Source of the DNA: Acetivibrio cellulolyticus CD2
Lineage (GTDB): Bacteria > Bacillota > Clostridia > Acetivibrionales > Acetivibrionaceae
DNA: 64,000 bases
Assembly: GCF_000179595.2 (NCBI RefSeq)
Contig: NZ_JH556657.1
Coordinates: 416,946 to 480,945, forward strand
Reading direction: 5' to 3'
Shown here: piece after piece, positions 24,760-34,107 of the stretch
Numbering within the stretch: the stretch's first letter is position 1
Layout of the letters: every line of letters starts with the position of its first letter
Notes under the pieces: model-generated
Seen by the model: only the letters and a program-made list of their open reading frames with translations
What the model was told of the DNA's origin: nothing
Databases searched by the model: none
Translations under genes and position numbers: made by a program

Positions 24760-24832
24760 TTAGGCTTCTTTCTAAGGAAGTGAAAGAGTCAAAAATACAG
24801 GGACGCGATGTCCCGGAGTTTTTATTTTTTGT
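24760..24832 (+). repeat. Two-hairpin intergenic element, copy F
   Basis: CTTC/GAAG-type hairpin, then AAAAATA, then GGGAC/GTCCC (24,800-24,814), GGAG and TTTTTATTTTTT. The layout matches five other copies in the window. It may act as a terminator. Confidence 0.5.
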
Positions 24833-24950
24833 TGAAAATATTAATATATTTTTTTATAAAAAAGGAGGATTTTGAAAAATGGTATTGAATAATATATTTG
24901 TACAATTATAAATATTAATAATGTTTTGGGATAAATAGGAGGAACCAAAA

Positions 24951-25517
24951 ATGGCAGGAGAAAAAAGATTTGGTACATCGCTTTTTGGTTTTAAGCAATC
25001 AGACGTTAATTCTTATATTGAAAAGATATTGAGGGAATTTGATGATAAACTCAAAGAGAAAGAAAATGAAATAGCAGGGTTGAAAAATCAATGCAGAGAG
25101 TTAAGAATCAAATATGAGGATATAGCCAGGAAGACTGATCAAGTAGGTGAAGACAGAGCTAAAATTGCTGAGGTTCTGATCAAAGCTCAGGAAAAAGCTG
25201 AGACAATATTAGAGGAAGCAAGGAATCAATCAATTGAGGAGAGAAAGAAGCTTTCCGATTTGACAGAAAAGGAAAAGGAAAAGCTTGTAGATATAAAACA
25301 GGAAATCAAGACATTAAAACAGGATGTTTCTAGGGTTTTGAAGAAATATGAGGAAGAACTCAATAAGGTGTTTGAGTCTGCAGGAGAGACATATAGTTCT
25401 TTTGATACTGAGACAAAGTCTGAAAAGGCAGAAACTAATGACAACTCTGCAGATATCCTTGATGAAATAATGGAAGAGTTTGCTAACAAAGCAGCTTCTA
25501 CTTCAGAAGAGAAATAG
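24951..25517 (+). CDS. DivIVA-like coiled-coil protein
   Basis: 188 residues with AGGAGG before the ATG. The N-terminal FGTSLFGFKQSDVNSYIEKI matches the lipid-binding DivIVA start, which has a conserved FGY/FGF turn. A long coiled coil (about 30-145) follows, rich in Lys and Glu, and the tail is acidic (DILDEIMEEFANKAAS). DivIVA proteins gather at the poles and septum through membrane curvature and recruit partners. Whether this is the true DivIVA or a GpsB-like cousin cannot be told here. Its short intergenic region upstream carries copy F of the hairpin element. Confidence 0.75.
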   Translation: MAGEKRFGTSLFGFKQSDVNSYIEKILREFDDKLKEKENEIAGLKNQCRELRIKYEDIARKTDQVGEDRAKIAEVLIKAQEKAETILEEARNQSIEERKKLSDLTEKEKEKLVDIKQEIKTLKQDVSRVLKKYEEELNKVFESAGETYSSFDTETKSEKAETNDNSADILDEIMEEFANKAASTSEEK

Positions 25518-25607
25518 AGCAAAAAACAAATGTAGAAAGTTCAAAAATAATATATTGTAAAAAAATATTTTATTTAGTATAATTATTTCTAATAATTTAA
25601 TATTTAA

Positions 25608-25913
25608 AAGACGATGACAGGGAAGAGTACATATTTGAATTTTCAAAGAGAGCCGGTGTCAGGTGAAAGATCGGCAAATGATTATATGGAAGGCAGCCCT
25701 TTAGTTTCACCTTGAGAAATGATGACCACTTATACAAGGTCTAATAATAGAGGATGACGTTTCCTTACGTTATAAAGGGTCAGTATTAAAATTGCATTTG
25801 TTAAGTTTAATGCATAATTTGATATTGAATGGAGAGAACACCATTATGGTGTTAATTAGGGTGGTAACGCGGATTACTTCTTCGTCCCTTTCAAGGGGTG
25901 GGGGAGTTTTTTT
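25608..25913 (+). promoter_or_regulatory. T-box leader (tRNA-sensing) upstream of Lrp/aminotransferase
   Basis: The diagnostic T-box AGGGTGGTAACGCGG lies at 25,858-25,872, followed by a terminator hairpin (TCCCTTT/GGGG region at 25,885-25,905) ending in TTTTTTT. Stem I features are visible near 25,624-25,735: AGGGAAGAGTA, AGAGAGCCGG and GGCAGCC. Uncharged tRNA stabilises the antiterminator and lets transcription proceed into 26,035. I cannot fix the specifier codon by eye; ATGATGACCACT on the 3' side of stem I is the place to look. Confidence 0.9.
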
Positions 25914-26034
25914 AATGCCTCAGAAAGTGCAGATGATCTAAATTTGTTTAGAAATACAAATATGGCAAGTTGGGCATAATTTAGTAGATACATAGTATTT
26001 ATAATATTAAAGTTAATCGAGGAGGGTATTTATT

Positions 26035-26514
26035 ATGGAAGAGATTTTGGAGATATTAGAGAAGAACAGTAAAGCGACTGATGAGCAAATAGCGGTAATG
26101 CTAAATAAAAGTGTTGAAGAAGTTAGAGCTGCAATCAAAAAATATGAGGAAGACAATGTAATTCTGGGTTATACTTCAATGATCAACTGGGAAAAGACCT
26201 CTAAAGAAAGTGTAATAGCTTTGATAGAAGTAAAGGTTACACCTCAAAGAGGCCAGGGGTTTGATAAGGTTGCGGAGCGCATTTACAAGTTTCCTGAGGT
26301 AAAAGCATGTTACCTTATGTCGGGTGGATTTGATCTGACTGTAATTGTAGAAGGTAAAACAATGAAGCAAGTAGCACTGTTTGTTGCAGAAAAATTATCT
26401 CCTTTAGATTCAGTGCTCAGTACTGCTACTCATTTCGTATTGAAAAAATATAAGGATAAGGGCGTTATTTTTGAGGAGGACTATAAGGACGACAGGGAGG
26501 CAGTGATATTATGA
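26035..26514 (+). CDS. Lrp/AsnC-family transcriptional regulator
   Basis: 159 residues with GAGGAGGG ahead of the ATG. An N-terminal winged helix (ILEKNSKATDEQIAVMLNKS, then VEEVRAAIKKYEEDNVILGY) is followed by a RAM ligand-binding domain (ALIEVKVTPQRGQGFDKVAER and CYLMSGGFDLTVIVEG). Lrp-type proteins form octamers that respond to amino acids. It overlaps the aminotransferase start by 4 bases and shares the T-box leader, so it likely tunes the metabolism served by that enzyme. The pair resembles alaR-alaT arrangements in Bacillus; the effector here is unknown. Confidence 0.9.
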   Translation: MEEILEILEKNSKATDEQIAVMLNKSVEEVRAAIKKYEEDNVILGYTSMINWEKTSKESVIALIEVKVTPQRGQGFDKVAERIYKFPEVKACYLMSGGFDLTVIVEGKTMKQVALFVAEKLSPLDSVLSTATHFVLKKYKDKGVIFEEDYKDDREAVIL

Positions 26515-27677
26515 ATGTGAGGGATATGTTATTGCCGACTGTGCGGGATCTGCCGCCCTCCGGTATAAGAAAATTCTTTGATCTGGTTAATGAAATGAAA
26601 GATGCTATATCTTTGAGTATAGGAGAGCCTGACTTTGTTACTCCATGGTGTGTTAGGGAAGCAGGTATATATTCACTTGAAAAAGGTCATACTCACTACT
26701 CGCCTAATTCTGGCTTTATGGAGCTTCGGGAAGAAATATGCAACTACTTGAAGAGAAGATACGGTTTAGTGTATGATCCTAAAACTCAAGTGATTGCGAC
26801 TGTTGGAGGAAGTGAAGCTATTGACCTTGCATTGAGATCACTTGTTGGTCCGGGTGACGAAGTAATACTTCCAGAGCCTAGCTTTGTAGCTTATAAGGCT
26901 TGTACGGTTTTGACGGGAGCAACACCTGTCTTGATCAATTTGCGTGCTGAAGACCAGTTCAGGCTGACTCCTGAACTTCTTGAAAAGGCAATAACTTCAA
27001 GGACAAAAGTTCTTATATTGCCATTTCCTAATAATCCTACGGGTGCAGTGATGACAAAGAAAGATCTTGATAAGATTGTCGAAATTTTAAAAGACAAAAA
27101 TATAATTGTACTCTCAGACGAAATATATTCAGAGCTTACTTATGAATGCGAACATGTATCGATTGCAAGCTATCCAGAGATGAAGGAAAAAACTATTTAT
27201 ATAAATGGATTTTCAAAAGCATATGCAATGACAGGTTGGAGACTTGGATATGCCTGTGGACATCCTGATCTCATTTCTGCCATGTATAAGATCCATCAAT
27301 ATGCAATAATGTGTTCTCCAACAACTGCACAATATGCAGCTATAGAAGCTCTCAGAAAGGGAGACGAAGATGTTCAGGCTATGAGGCGTGAGTATAACAG
27401 GAGAAGAAGAGTAATGCTCGATGGTTTTAGAAATGCAGGACTTGACTGTTTTGAGCCTTTTGGAGCATTTTACATGTTCCCGTGCGTAAAGTCTACAGGA
27501 ATGAGTTCGAACGAATTTTGTGAGACCTTGCTAAAGGAAGAAAAGGTTGCTGTTGTACCAGGTTCAGCGTTTGGCGACAGTGGGGAAGGATTCGTCAGGG
27601 TTTGCTATTCAAACTCAATGGAAAATATAGTTGAGGCATTAAAAAGAATAAATAGGTTTGTTGAAAAAAGTAGATAA
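26511..27677 (+). CDS. Class I/II pyridoxal-phosphate aminotransferase
   Basis: 388 residues, starting at an ATG overlapping the regulator stop. It begins LPPSGIRKFFDLVNEMKDAISLSIGEPDF. PLP-binding signatures are GGSEAIDLALRSLV, PFPNNPTGAVM and the Schiff-base lysine in NGFSKAYAMTGWRLGY. It is an aspartate/alanine-type aminotransferase of subgroup I. Substrates cannot be read from the sequence. Control by a T-box and coupling to an Lrp-type gene point to amino-acid biosynthesis. Confidence 0.93.
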   Translation: MNVRDMLLPTVRDLPPSGIRKFFDLVNEMKDAISLSIGEPDFVTPWCVREAGIYSLEKGHTHYSPNSGFMELREEICNYLKRRYGLVYDPKTQVIATVGGSEAIDLALRSLVGPGDEVILPEPSFVAYKACTVLTGATPVLINLRAEDQFRLTPELLEKAITSRTKVLILPFPNNPTGAVMTKKDLDKIVEILKDKNIIVLSDEIYSELTYECEHVSIASYPEMKEKTIYINGFSKAYAMTGWRLGYACGHPDLISAMYKIHQYAIMCSPTTAQYAAIEALRKGDEDVQAMRREYNRRRRVMLDGFRNAGLDCFEPFGAFYMFPCVKSTGMSSNEFCETLLKEEKVAVVPGSAFGDSGEGFVRVCYSNSMENIVEALKRINRFVEKSR

Positions 27678-27689
27678 GGATTAGATTAA

Positions 27690-28508
27690 ATGTACAAGAT
27701 GATAGCCATAGACCTTGATGGGACTTTGCTTAATTCCAACAAGGAAATTTCAAAAGAAAATGAGAAATGTATTAAGTTAGCAATTGAAAAGGGTATAAAG
27801 GTTGTTATTTGCTCCGGTAGAATTTATCCCGGAGCAAAAATATATGCGGAACAGGTATCTTTAGTAGAGCCGTTGATAGTATGCAATGGTGCTGTTATTA
27901 GGGACCTTAAAACAGATGAAGTATATTATGCCAACCTGTTATCCAAGGAAGATTGTAATAGGGTCATTGATATATTGCACAGTGAAGGAATTTATTTTCA
28001 TACCTACATTGATGACGTTATGTATGCGGAAAAACTTGATTATTCAGCATTGTATTATATGATTAAGAGCAAGGACTTAAGAAGGGATTTCCGCATTGAT
28101 GTTAAAGTAGTTGAATCTGTTAAGGACATAATTGCCCAAAGCTGTGCAAGTCCAGCTAAAATTGTTGTAATGTCTTCTGAATCAGAGGCCTTGATGAGAG
28201 CTAGACAACTTGTAGATAATATTAAGACTGTTGAAGTGGTGAGCTCTAATTATGATAATTTTGAGGTTTTAAATTATGGTGTAGGTAAAGGTAAAGCTTT
28301 GGAAATTATTTCCCAAAAGTTATCTGTAAAAAGAGAAGAAATAATTGCAATAGGCGACAATGAGAACGATTACTCGATGCTTAAATATGCAGGTCTCAGC
28401 ATAGCTATGGGTAATGCAGAGGATAGTATAAAGAAAATTTGTGATTTCGTAACGCTTTCGAACAATGAAAATGGTGTTGCCTATGGAATAAAAAAATTCG
28501 TACTATAG
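27690..28508 (+). CDS. Cof-type HAD phosphatase
   Basis: 272 residues. HAD motif I is IDLDGTLLNSN (8-18). VICSGRIYPGAKIY is motif II, K in VGKGKALEII is motif III, and GDNENDYSML is motif IV. The cap is of the Cof (C2b) type. Such enzymes dephosphorylate sugar phosphates or FMN-like compounds with low specificity. It starts 12 bases after the aminotransferase, so it probably belongs to that operon, though its ribosome site is weak (AAGGAT). Confidence 0.88.
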   Translation: MYKMIAIDLDGTLLNSNKEISKENEKCIKLAIEKGIKVVICSGRIYPGAKIYAEQVSLVEPLIVCNGAVIRDLKTDEVYYANLLSKEDCNRVIDILHSEGIYFHTYIDDVMYAEKLDYSALYYMIKSKDLRRDFRIDVKVVESVKDIIAQSCASPAKIVVMSSESEALMRARQLVDNIKTVEVVSSNYDNFEVLNYGVGKGKALEIISQKLSVKREEIIAIGDNENDYSMLKYAGLSIAMGNAEDSIKKICDFVTLSNNENGVAYGIKKFVL

Positions 28509-28594
28509 TTCATAGTACGAATTTCAAGTGTATATATAAAATTGTGCAGGATTAACTAATAATTTGTAGCGCTACATTTTATTTTCTAACATAC

Positions 28595-28747
28595 TTAAAT
28601 GACGTAATTGCTTCGGGTACTCAACTGAAGCTTCATGTATAGGACAATCAACGTATCAAGTTCCTGGCTGGTTGCTAATATTTCGCAATCGTCGCCGCAG
28701 TCCATAACATTATGCAACTGTTCTCTCAGATTTTCAATTCTACTCAA
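28595..28747 (-). CDS. Spo0E-like sporulation regulatory phosphatase (50 aa)
   Basis: 50 residues from a TTG at 28,747, with GGAGG 8 bases upstream. The frame stays open far upstream without a better start. It reads SRIENLREQLHNVMD, then ATSQELDTLIVLYMKLQ. SQELD with the following helix is the signature of Spo0E-family aspartyl-phosphate phosphatases, which remove phosphate from Spo0A and delay sporulation. The size is normal for this family. It is divergent from an XRE regulator, with a palindrome between them. Confidence 0.82.
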   Translation of the reverse strand: MSRIENLREQLHNVMDCGDDCEILATSQELDTLIVLYMKLQLSTRSNYVI

Positions 28748-28893
28748 GGCATCGACCTCCAAAAACAAAAATGATTTATTAAGCATGGCCATGCTTTTTT
28801 TAATATATTTAAAACAAAAACTTGTATAGTAACAATCTACTGTGATAAAATAAATCTGCAAAGCATTTCCTTTGACTTTCATACATATTTTAT

Positions 28894-28910
28894 AGCAACA
28901 CTTTGTTGCT
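28894..28910. promoter_or_regulatory. Candidate operator palindrome between spo0E-like and XRE genes
   Basis: AGCAAC and GTTGCT flank 5 bases (28,894-28,910). A further GTTGCA half-site lies at 28,945-28,950. The palindrome is in the shared upstream region of two divergent genes, so autoregulation by the XRE protein is plausible but unproven. Confidence 0.4.
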
Positions 28911-29005
28911 GTCAATAAAAAATACAAAAAAATGTAATCAAATTGTTGCATTATTATAAATATACAGGTAAAATATACTAAAATTGATTCTTGGGGTGGG
29001 AAAAA

Positions 29006-29677
29006 ATGTCTTTTGCGTCGATGCTTAAACAACTTAGAGAACAAAGCCGGTTATCTCAGAAAGATATAGCCGACTATCTAGGCATTACGCGTCAGGCGGT
29101 TGCTTCCTATGAACTTGCCAAAAGAGAGCCGGATTATGAAATACTAAAAAAGCTTGCCGATTATTTCGGAGTTTCTATTGACTACATTTTAGGTAGAGCA
29201 AATTGTAGAGACTTAAACGCTCTTACAGTGGGAAATAATATTGATTTGATAAAAGGGAATTTTACATATAAGGAGCTTTCGCAGGATATCAGTATTAAAG
29301 TTGGAGCTTTGATTTTTCCTGATATGTTGGAGTTGTATGCAAAGGGAGAAAGAATGCCTTTTGTCGGTACTATCAAGATTCTTGCTAAGTATGCAAAAGT
29401 AAGAGACACATTCTTTTATAGCTATAATACTCCTGAAAGCTATGAAAAGGAAAAGGAGCTCTATCTGCTGGAAGTCAGTCAACAAAAGCAGACGGAGAAA
29501 AATGAGGACGCTCCTACTACATTGGACATATTTAGTGATGACATGAAGAACTGGATTTTAAAGGAAAGCAGCATTTCTTATATCAAGCTTGCAAAAGAGA
29601 TTCAAGAGGCAGGACTTCCGGTTGAAGTATTGAAGCCGCTATTGGAGAGTATCAAGAGTAATAAAGATACAGGTTAG
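29006..29677 (+). CDS. XRE-family helix-turn-helix regulator
   Basis: 223 residues from ATG 29,006, with GGGGTGGG about 7 bases ahead; a GTG at 28,991 is less likely. The N-terminal Cro/CI helix-turn-helix (LRQLREQSRLSQKDIADYLG is one reading; KQLREQSRLSQKDIADYL, then TRQAVASYELAKREPDY) is followed by a linker region. A second helix-rich half contains a further TYKELSQDISIKVG helix-turn-helix-like segment. A glutamine/glutamate-rich hinge (VSQQKQTEKNEDAP) leads to a C-terminal helical part. Like SinR/Xre regulators, it could control development, given the divergent Spo0E-like gene. The target is unknown. Confidence 0.85.
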   Translation: MSFASMLKQLREQSRLSQKDIADYLGITRQAVASYELAKREPDYEILKKLADYFGVSIDYILGRANCRDLNALTVGNNIDLIKGNFTYKELSQDISIKVGALIFPDMLELYAKGERMPFVGTIKILAKYAKVRDTFFYSYNTPESYEKEKELYLLEVSQQKQTEKNEDAPTTLDIFSDDMKNWILKESSISYIKLAKEIQEAGLPVEVLKPLLESIKSNKDTG

Positions 29678-29829
29678 CTACGTGAAAAATCAGAATCAAT
29701 ATTTCAGCTATTTCTTAATGCTAAATAGCCGTGCAAAAAAGTGGAAGTGTTATTTTACTCATTATATTAGAATATGTGGACAATAAACTGTTAATGTTAT
29801 AAAATTAGAAATATTTTATTTGAGGAATT

Positions 29830-29884
29830 TGCGGAGCAAATCTCCTAAAATAGAGCGGGACTAAATATACCCGAGTTTTTTTAT
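29830..29884 (+). repeat. Two-hairpin intergenic element, copy A
   Basis: GGAG/CTCC hairpin, TAAAATA linker, then CGGG/CCCG hairpin (29,856-29,873) with loop containing CTAAAT, GAG and seven T residues. It lies 38 bases before prfB and may terminate or attenuate transcription into it. Confidence 0.55.
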
Positions 29885-29921
29885 GTTATGATATCAAAAA
29901 TTATTCAAGGAGTTGGTAAAG

Positions 29922-31032
29922 TTGTTGGAGCTCGAACAGTTAAGATTGGAAATTGATGGATTTGAGAATACTTTAAAAGAAATGGGGGCTTCTCTTTGAC
30001 ATCGCTAGAATGAGTAACGATATTGAGGAGTTGGAACAGAAAGCATCCGAGCCGGATTTTTGGAATGATATTGAAAACTCACAAAAGGTTTTACAAAAAA
30101 TAAAAACAATGAAAGAGAAGCTGGAAAGGTATAATAGGCTTACTCAGGAATGGGAAGATGCTAAGACGCTATGTGAGCTTGGATTGGAAGAGGATGACGA
30201 GAGTGTATTTACTGAAGTAGAAGATAGCTTTAAAAAGTTTAAAAAGGACTTTGAGGAACTGAGACTGGAAACTTTGTTGATTGGTCCTTACGATAAGAAT
30301 AATGCGATATTAACACTTCATGCGGGGGCAGGGGGAACTGAGGCTCAGGATTGGGTTCAGATGCTTCTTAGAATGTTTACGCGATGGGGTGAAAGTAAAG
30401 GTTTTACAGTAAGAATTCTTGATTATCTAGATGGGGAAGAGGCTGGAATCAAGAGTGTGACTATAAATGTTATTGGTGAGAATGCTTATGGTTATCTAAA
30501 GTCTGAGAAAGGTGTACACAGACTTGTACGAATTTCTCCGTTTGATGCTTCTGGAAGAAGACATACGTCATTTGCATCTTGCGATGTTATGCCAGAGCTT
30601 AGCGATGATGTTGAAGTTAATATAAACCCTGATGATTTAAGAATTGACACTTACCGGGCAAGTGGTGCGGGAGGTCAGCATATTAATAAAACTGAATCGG
30701 CTATAAGGATAACCCATATTCCTACGGGAGTAGTTGTGGCCTGCCAGACTGAAAGGTCACAGTTCCAAAATAAGGATACAGCAATGAGAATGTTAAAATC
30801 AAAACTTCTCGAGATTAAGGAACGTGAGCAGAAAGAAAAGATAGAGGATTTAAAGGGAATTCAAATGGATATAGCATGGGGAAGTCAGATAAGATCATAT
30901 GTGTTCTGTCCATACACGCTTGTTAAAGATCACAGGACTAATTATGAGCAAATAAATGTTGACAATGTAATGGATGGAGATTTAGATGGCTTTATAAACT
31001 CATACCTTGTATTTTCTAACTCAGAATCTTAA
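29922..31032 (+). CDS. prfB: Peptide chain release factor 2, with programmed +1 frameshift
   Basis: The first segment starts at TTG 29,922 (AAGGAG 9 bases upstream). It reads MLELEQLRLEIDGFENTLKE, then MGASL, and stops at TGA 29,997-29,999. A +1 shift at CTT TGA C continues as DIARMSNDIEELEQKASEPD and on to 31,032, giving about 369 residues. The GGQ motif (GAGGQHINKTESA) that enters the peptidyl-transferase centre and an SPFDASGRRHTS segment are clear. RF2 reads UGA and UAA stops; its own UGA and the frameshift give the usual autoregulation. An ATG at 30,010 would give only the second part and is unlikely to be the true start. Confidence 0.95.
29984..30000 (+). promoter_or_regulatory. prfB +1 frameshift site
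   Basis: A Shine-Dalgarno-like GGGGG (29,984-29,988) precedes CTT TGA C (29,994-30,000). This is the classic RF2 recoding signal: low RF2 makes the ribosome slip into the full-length frame. Confidence 0.93.
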
Positions 31033-31081
31033 TGCTTATCTAAGTGTGATGAAGTTTATACTTCTACTTGGCGGATTCATC

Positions 31082-31112
31082 AAAAAAGGAAGTTTTTTAA
31101 CTTCCTTTTTTT
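31082..31112. terminator. Bidirectional terminator between prfB and stalk-domain gene
   Basis: AAAAAAGGAAGTT and AACTTCCTTTTTT pair around a T-rich loop. It serves prfB and, on the other strand, the convergent gene whose stop lies in its edge. Confidence 0.85.
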
Positions 31113-34107
31113 ACTCTATAAGAATTCCGGAGAAATACAGATCTTGTGGGGAGCAGGTTAAGTCTTGATTTTTCTCATCAAAGGAAATATAGATTGTTTG
31201 GTTTGAACGTTTGCCAGTTTTAGAACTGGTTGATACATTAAAACAAAATTTATCACCGCTTTGAGTTGAATAATCCAAAACTTCAATATCAGGATCAGAG
31301 TCAGTCATGAAATAATAATCTTCGATCTTTTGTATTAGGTCGTTAGTTGAAATATATTTCAATATTCTGGTACAATCGGTTACCGGGTCAACCTCTAGGT
31401 AGAAATAACCTGATTGTCCATCAGATTCTGCATAAATGGGAATTAAGATCTTTTCGTAATAATACTTGTTCCAATTTTCGTTCAAGTAATTAAAACTTTT
31501 AGGGAAATATACTTGAACATCATTCAAAAGATAATTTTCAAGAAAGTTCTGGCATTCTTCCTTTATACTTTCAGTATTAAACTTTCTAACAAAATCGATA
31601 CTAAAATCCTTTTTAGATGGTGTTACCTGAAGGTAATAAACTTTGGTTGTTGGTTCAGAAATCAATGTGTCTGAGTACTTAATTGATATAGTCATATCGT
31701 TGAAATTTACTGATATATCTTGTATATACTTTCCTTTAAAGATATTTCGAAGCTTTTCTTCAGCAGACTTTGCTATTTCAGGGTTTAGAACACGGCTGGC
31801 GACTTCAATTTTCTTGTTGGTGTAATCAAAAACAAGCCTGTAAGCACCAGCTTCGTCGCTATTGTTTATATAAATAAGCACATCTTTTTCAGAGGTTAGG
31901 TTTTTAGCGAAAGTAACAACTGTGGATTTGCCTAAAGCATCCTTGAAGAAGTTTTCAATAAATATTATTTTATTATTGCGCTTGTCACTCGAATGCAAGC
32001 TTTTATTGTATTCCTTAGTATCCTCGATACAGAAGCTTTTACTCATAAAATCCAAAATATAATTTAAATCCCTATCGGCTAAAACACCATCCTGAAAAAG
32101 ATACTCGCTAGCGGAAATATACAATGAGTTAATCTTATTGTCCCTGACAATATCAATGGAATAACACATTTTGTATCTGTCACCTTCATCAAGATAATTT
32201 ACCAGTTTATATATCATAGTAAAGTCATTATATGCATCGATACTGCTTTTTAATACCTTAAAAGTCTTACCTGTGTAAGGTGCTATGTAGTTTTTAAAAT
32301 ATTTATCCAGACTGCTGGAATCATAGCCGGTCGTATACCTTAGTAACTCTGCAGCAGTGAGGTTTGATGTGTATTCTGATTCATTTATAACTATATCTAA
32401 AGGTCCTGAAAAGTTTGGATTGGTAATTTCAAAGCTGTCATAATTTATATCTTGCGAGTTATCCTGAATACTCCAGTCGTCAGGATAGAATATTGAATAT
32501 CCTTTGCGATCATTTGAGAACTTCACAAATGAGATATTACTATTGGTGTTATTGCTATTTTCTTGTGTTGTAAACTCAAAAGACGATACTATTTTAAGAA
32601 ACTCATTTGAAATGCTTTCTGATGGCTTTTGTATCAGGCTGTTAAGTTCTATCGTATAAAACCGGAGTCCATTGGCTATAAAGTAATCAGTTATATATTC
32701 TTTTCTATTGTTGTTATCAGTTTCGTAGTTAAGAACAATAAATTCCTTGCCATTTATATTTTGATTATTAATGTTGTTGACTTTTATTTTATCATTATAA
32801 TAAGACTTGAGAGCATTAATTTTTTTTAAAATTCTATTTGGATTTGCGGGTGAATGTTCTACTGATATTGAAATAAAGTTATTGTGGTCGATTTTAAAAC
32901 TTCTATAGCTATTGTTATCAATAAAATTGTTTTGCAAATAAGGTACGAAATTGGATGGATATTTGATCTTATAAAGGTTTAAGGGATCTTCCAAAACAGT
33001 ATACTTGATTTCAGATGCTGATAAGGAAGGGTATATACCGCTGTTTGCAGCACTAATTGCAGTGTTGTCATGAAGAACTTCAGGAACACTCTGCTGTGTA
33101 GGAAGATTTGTGATAGATAGCCCTTTTATTAATTGGAGTATATTATTAATGTTGCTATCATTAAGAGCACCCTTTTCCATTGTGAAGGTCAGTGAATATA
33201 TTGACTTATTAATATAAGCTGGTATTGTTATAATTATGTTAACATCCTCTATACTTGAAAATTTGCTGGAAGTTATCGTATTAAACAAAATAATATTTGA
33301 ATCTTGTCCAAACAAGTTCTCTGTGTATTGCTTAATAATTTTAATATTTGATTCACTGAGAGTACTATCCAGATTGCCGAAAAGAAATTCATTTTTGTAT
33401 GAATCCAAAAGGGAGCGAAAATAACTTTGCTTATACTCTACAATGCTGTCAAACATCTCACTATCTGAAGAAGTATAATCAGATAAAAGGAATCGCATGT
33501 TCTCTAGTGAGGATTTGTTCACAACATCACAGATAATTGAAGCAGAAAAAGTATTGTCATTGTTTATCACAGAAACAGAACTAGCATCAAAATTATCATA
33601 GGAATCATCAAGATTAAAGTAAAGATTATCTGGTATATTCAAAGTATAATTGCATTTTTTGTTCGTGAAAGTATCTAATTTACCGTTTTCTGGAAAGAAA
33701 TAAAGAATATTTGCTTTTTGGTCATATTTTATGTTAACGTTATATTCCTTCGTTATAAAACTGAAAGGAAAGTATACTTTATCACAAATTAGTTCCGGTA
33801 GATTGTGAGTAATAGAGGTCGGTTCTATTAAAGAGTAGTCATATTTTTTTATTTCAAAATTCTTTACTAAATTGTTATTTTCTAAGGTCAGAGCCGTATT
33901 CGAGGGGTCAATTTTGCAAGCTGTGCCAATTACAGCAGTAAGCTCTTCTGCATTAATAAAGAACTCATTGCCTCGAACAATAATTTCCTGGCTCAAGTCG
34001 AAGAAATTTTCATTGTAGAATAACTTTAATGAATTTCCAGCATATGTATTTATTGCAGATACTACAGTTAGCAACATAATAAGAATAACAAAAACTACCT
34101 TTTTCAT
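31111..34107 (-). CDS. Large secreted stalk-domain protein with repeated beta-rich modules
   Basis: 998 residues from ATG 34,107; GAGG lies upstream at long spacing, and an ATG at 34,140 is less likely. The signal peptide is MKKVVFVILIMLLTVVSA. The first domain (LKLFYNENFFDLSQEIIVRG, then YNVNIKYDQKANILYF) is a copper-amine-oxidase-N/stalk domain, a cell-surface module. Beyond it are three similar segments, each starting with a Tyr-x-Ile-x-Pro pattern (YTLNIPDNLYF, YKIKYPSNFVPY, YSIFYPDDWSI), like PsbP/DUF1795-type repeats. No catalytic motif or anchor is seen. Probably extracellular; role unknown. Confidence 0.65.
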   Translation of the reverse strand: MKKVVFVILIMLLTVVSAINTYAGNSLKLFYNENFFDLSQEIIVRGNEFFINAEELTAVIGTACKIDPSNTALTLENNNLVKNFEIKKYDYSLIEPTSITHNLPELICDKVYFPFSFITKEYNVNIKYDQKANILYFFPENGKLDTFTNKKCNYTLNIPDNLYFNLDDSYDNFDASSVSVINNDNTFSASIICDVVNKSSLENMRFLLSDYTSSDSEMFDSIVEYKQSYFRSLLDSYKNEFLFGNLDSTLSESNIKIIKQYTENLFGQDSNIILFNTITSSKFSSIEDVNIIITIPAYINKSIYSLTFTMEKGALNDSNINNILQLIKGLSITNLPTQQSVPEVLHDNTAISAANSGIYPSLSASEIKYTVLEDPLNLYKIKYPSNFVPYLQNNFIDNNSYRSFKIDHNNFISISVEHSPANPNRILKKINALKSYYNDKIKVNNINNQNINGKEFIVLNYETDNNNRKEYITDYFIANGLRFYTIELNSLIQKPSESISNEFLKIVSSFEFTTQENSNNTNSNISFVKFSNDRKGYSIFYPDDWSIQDNSQDINYDSFEITNPNFSGPLDIVINESEYTSNLTAAELLRYTTGYDSSSLDKYFKNYIAPYTGKTFKVLKSSIDAYNDFTMIYKLVNYLDEGDRYKMCYSIDIVRDNKINSLYISASEYLFQDGVLADRDLNYILDFMSKSFCIEDTKEYNKSLHSSDKRNNKIIFIENFFKDALGKSTVVTFAKNLTSEKDVLIYINNSDEAGAYRLVFDYTNKKIEVASRVLNPEIAKSAEEKLRNIFKGKYIQDISVNFNDMTISIKYSDTLISEPTTKVYYLQVTPSKKDFSIDFVRKFNTESIKEECQNFLENYLLNDVQVYFPKSFNYLNENWNKYYYEKILIPIYAESDGQSGYFYLEVDPVTDCTRILKYISTNDLIQKIEDYYFMTDSDPDIEVLDYSTQSGDKFCFNVSTSSKTGKRSNQTIYISFDEKNQDLTCSPQDLYFSGILIE

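Noticed and set aside
28595-29044. 149-codon version of the Spo0E-like frame
   Set aside because: The upstream part runs through the intergenic region and across the XRE gene start; only the last 50 codons have a ribosome site and family motifs.
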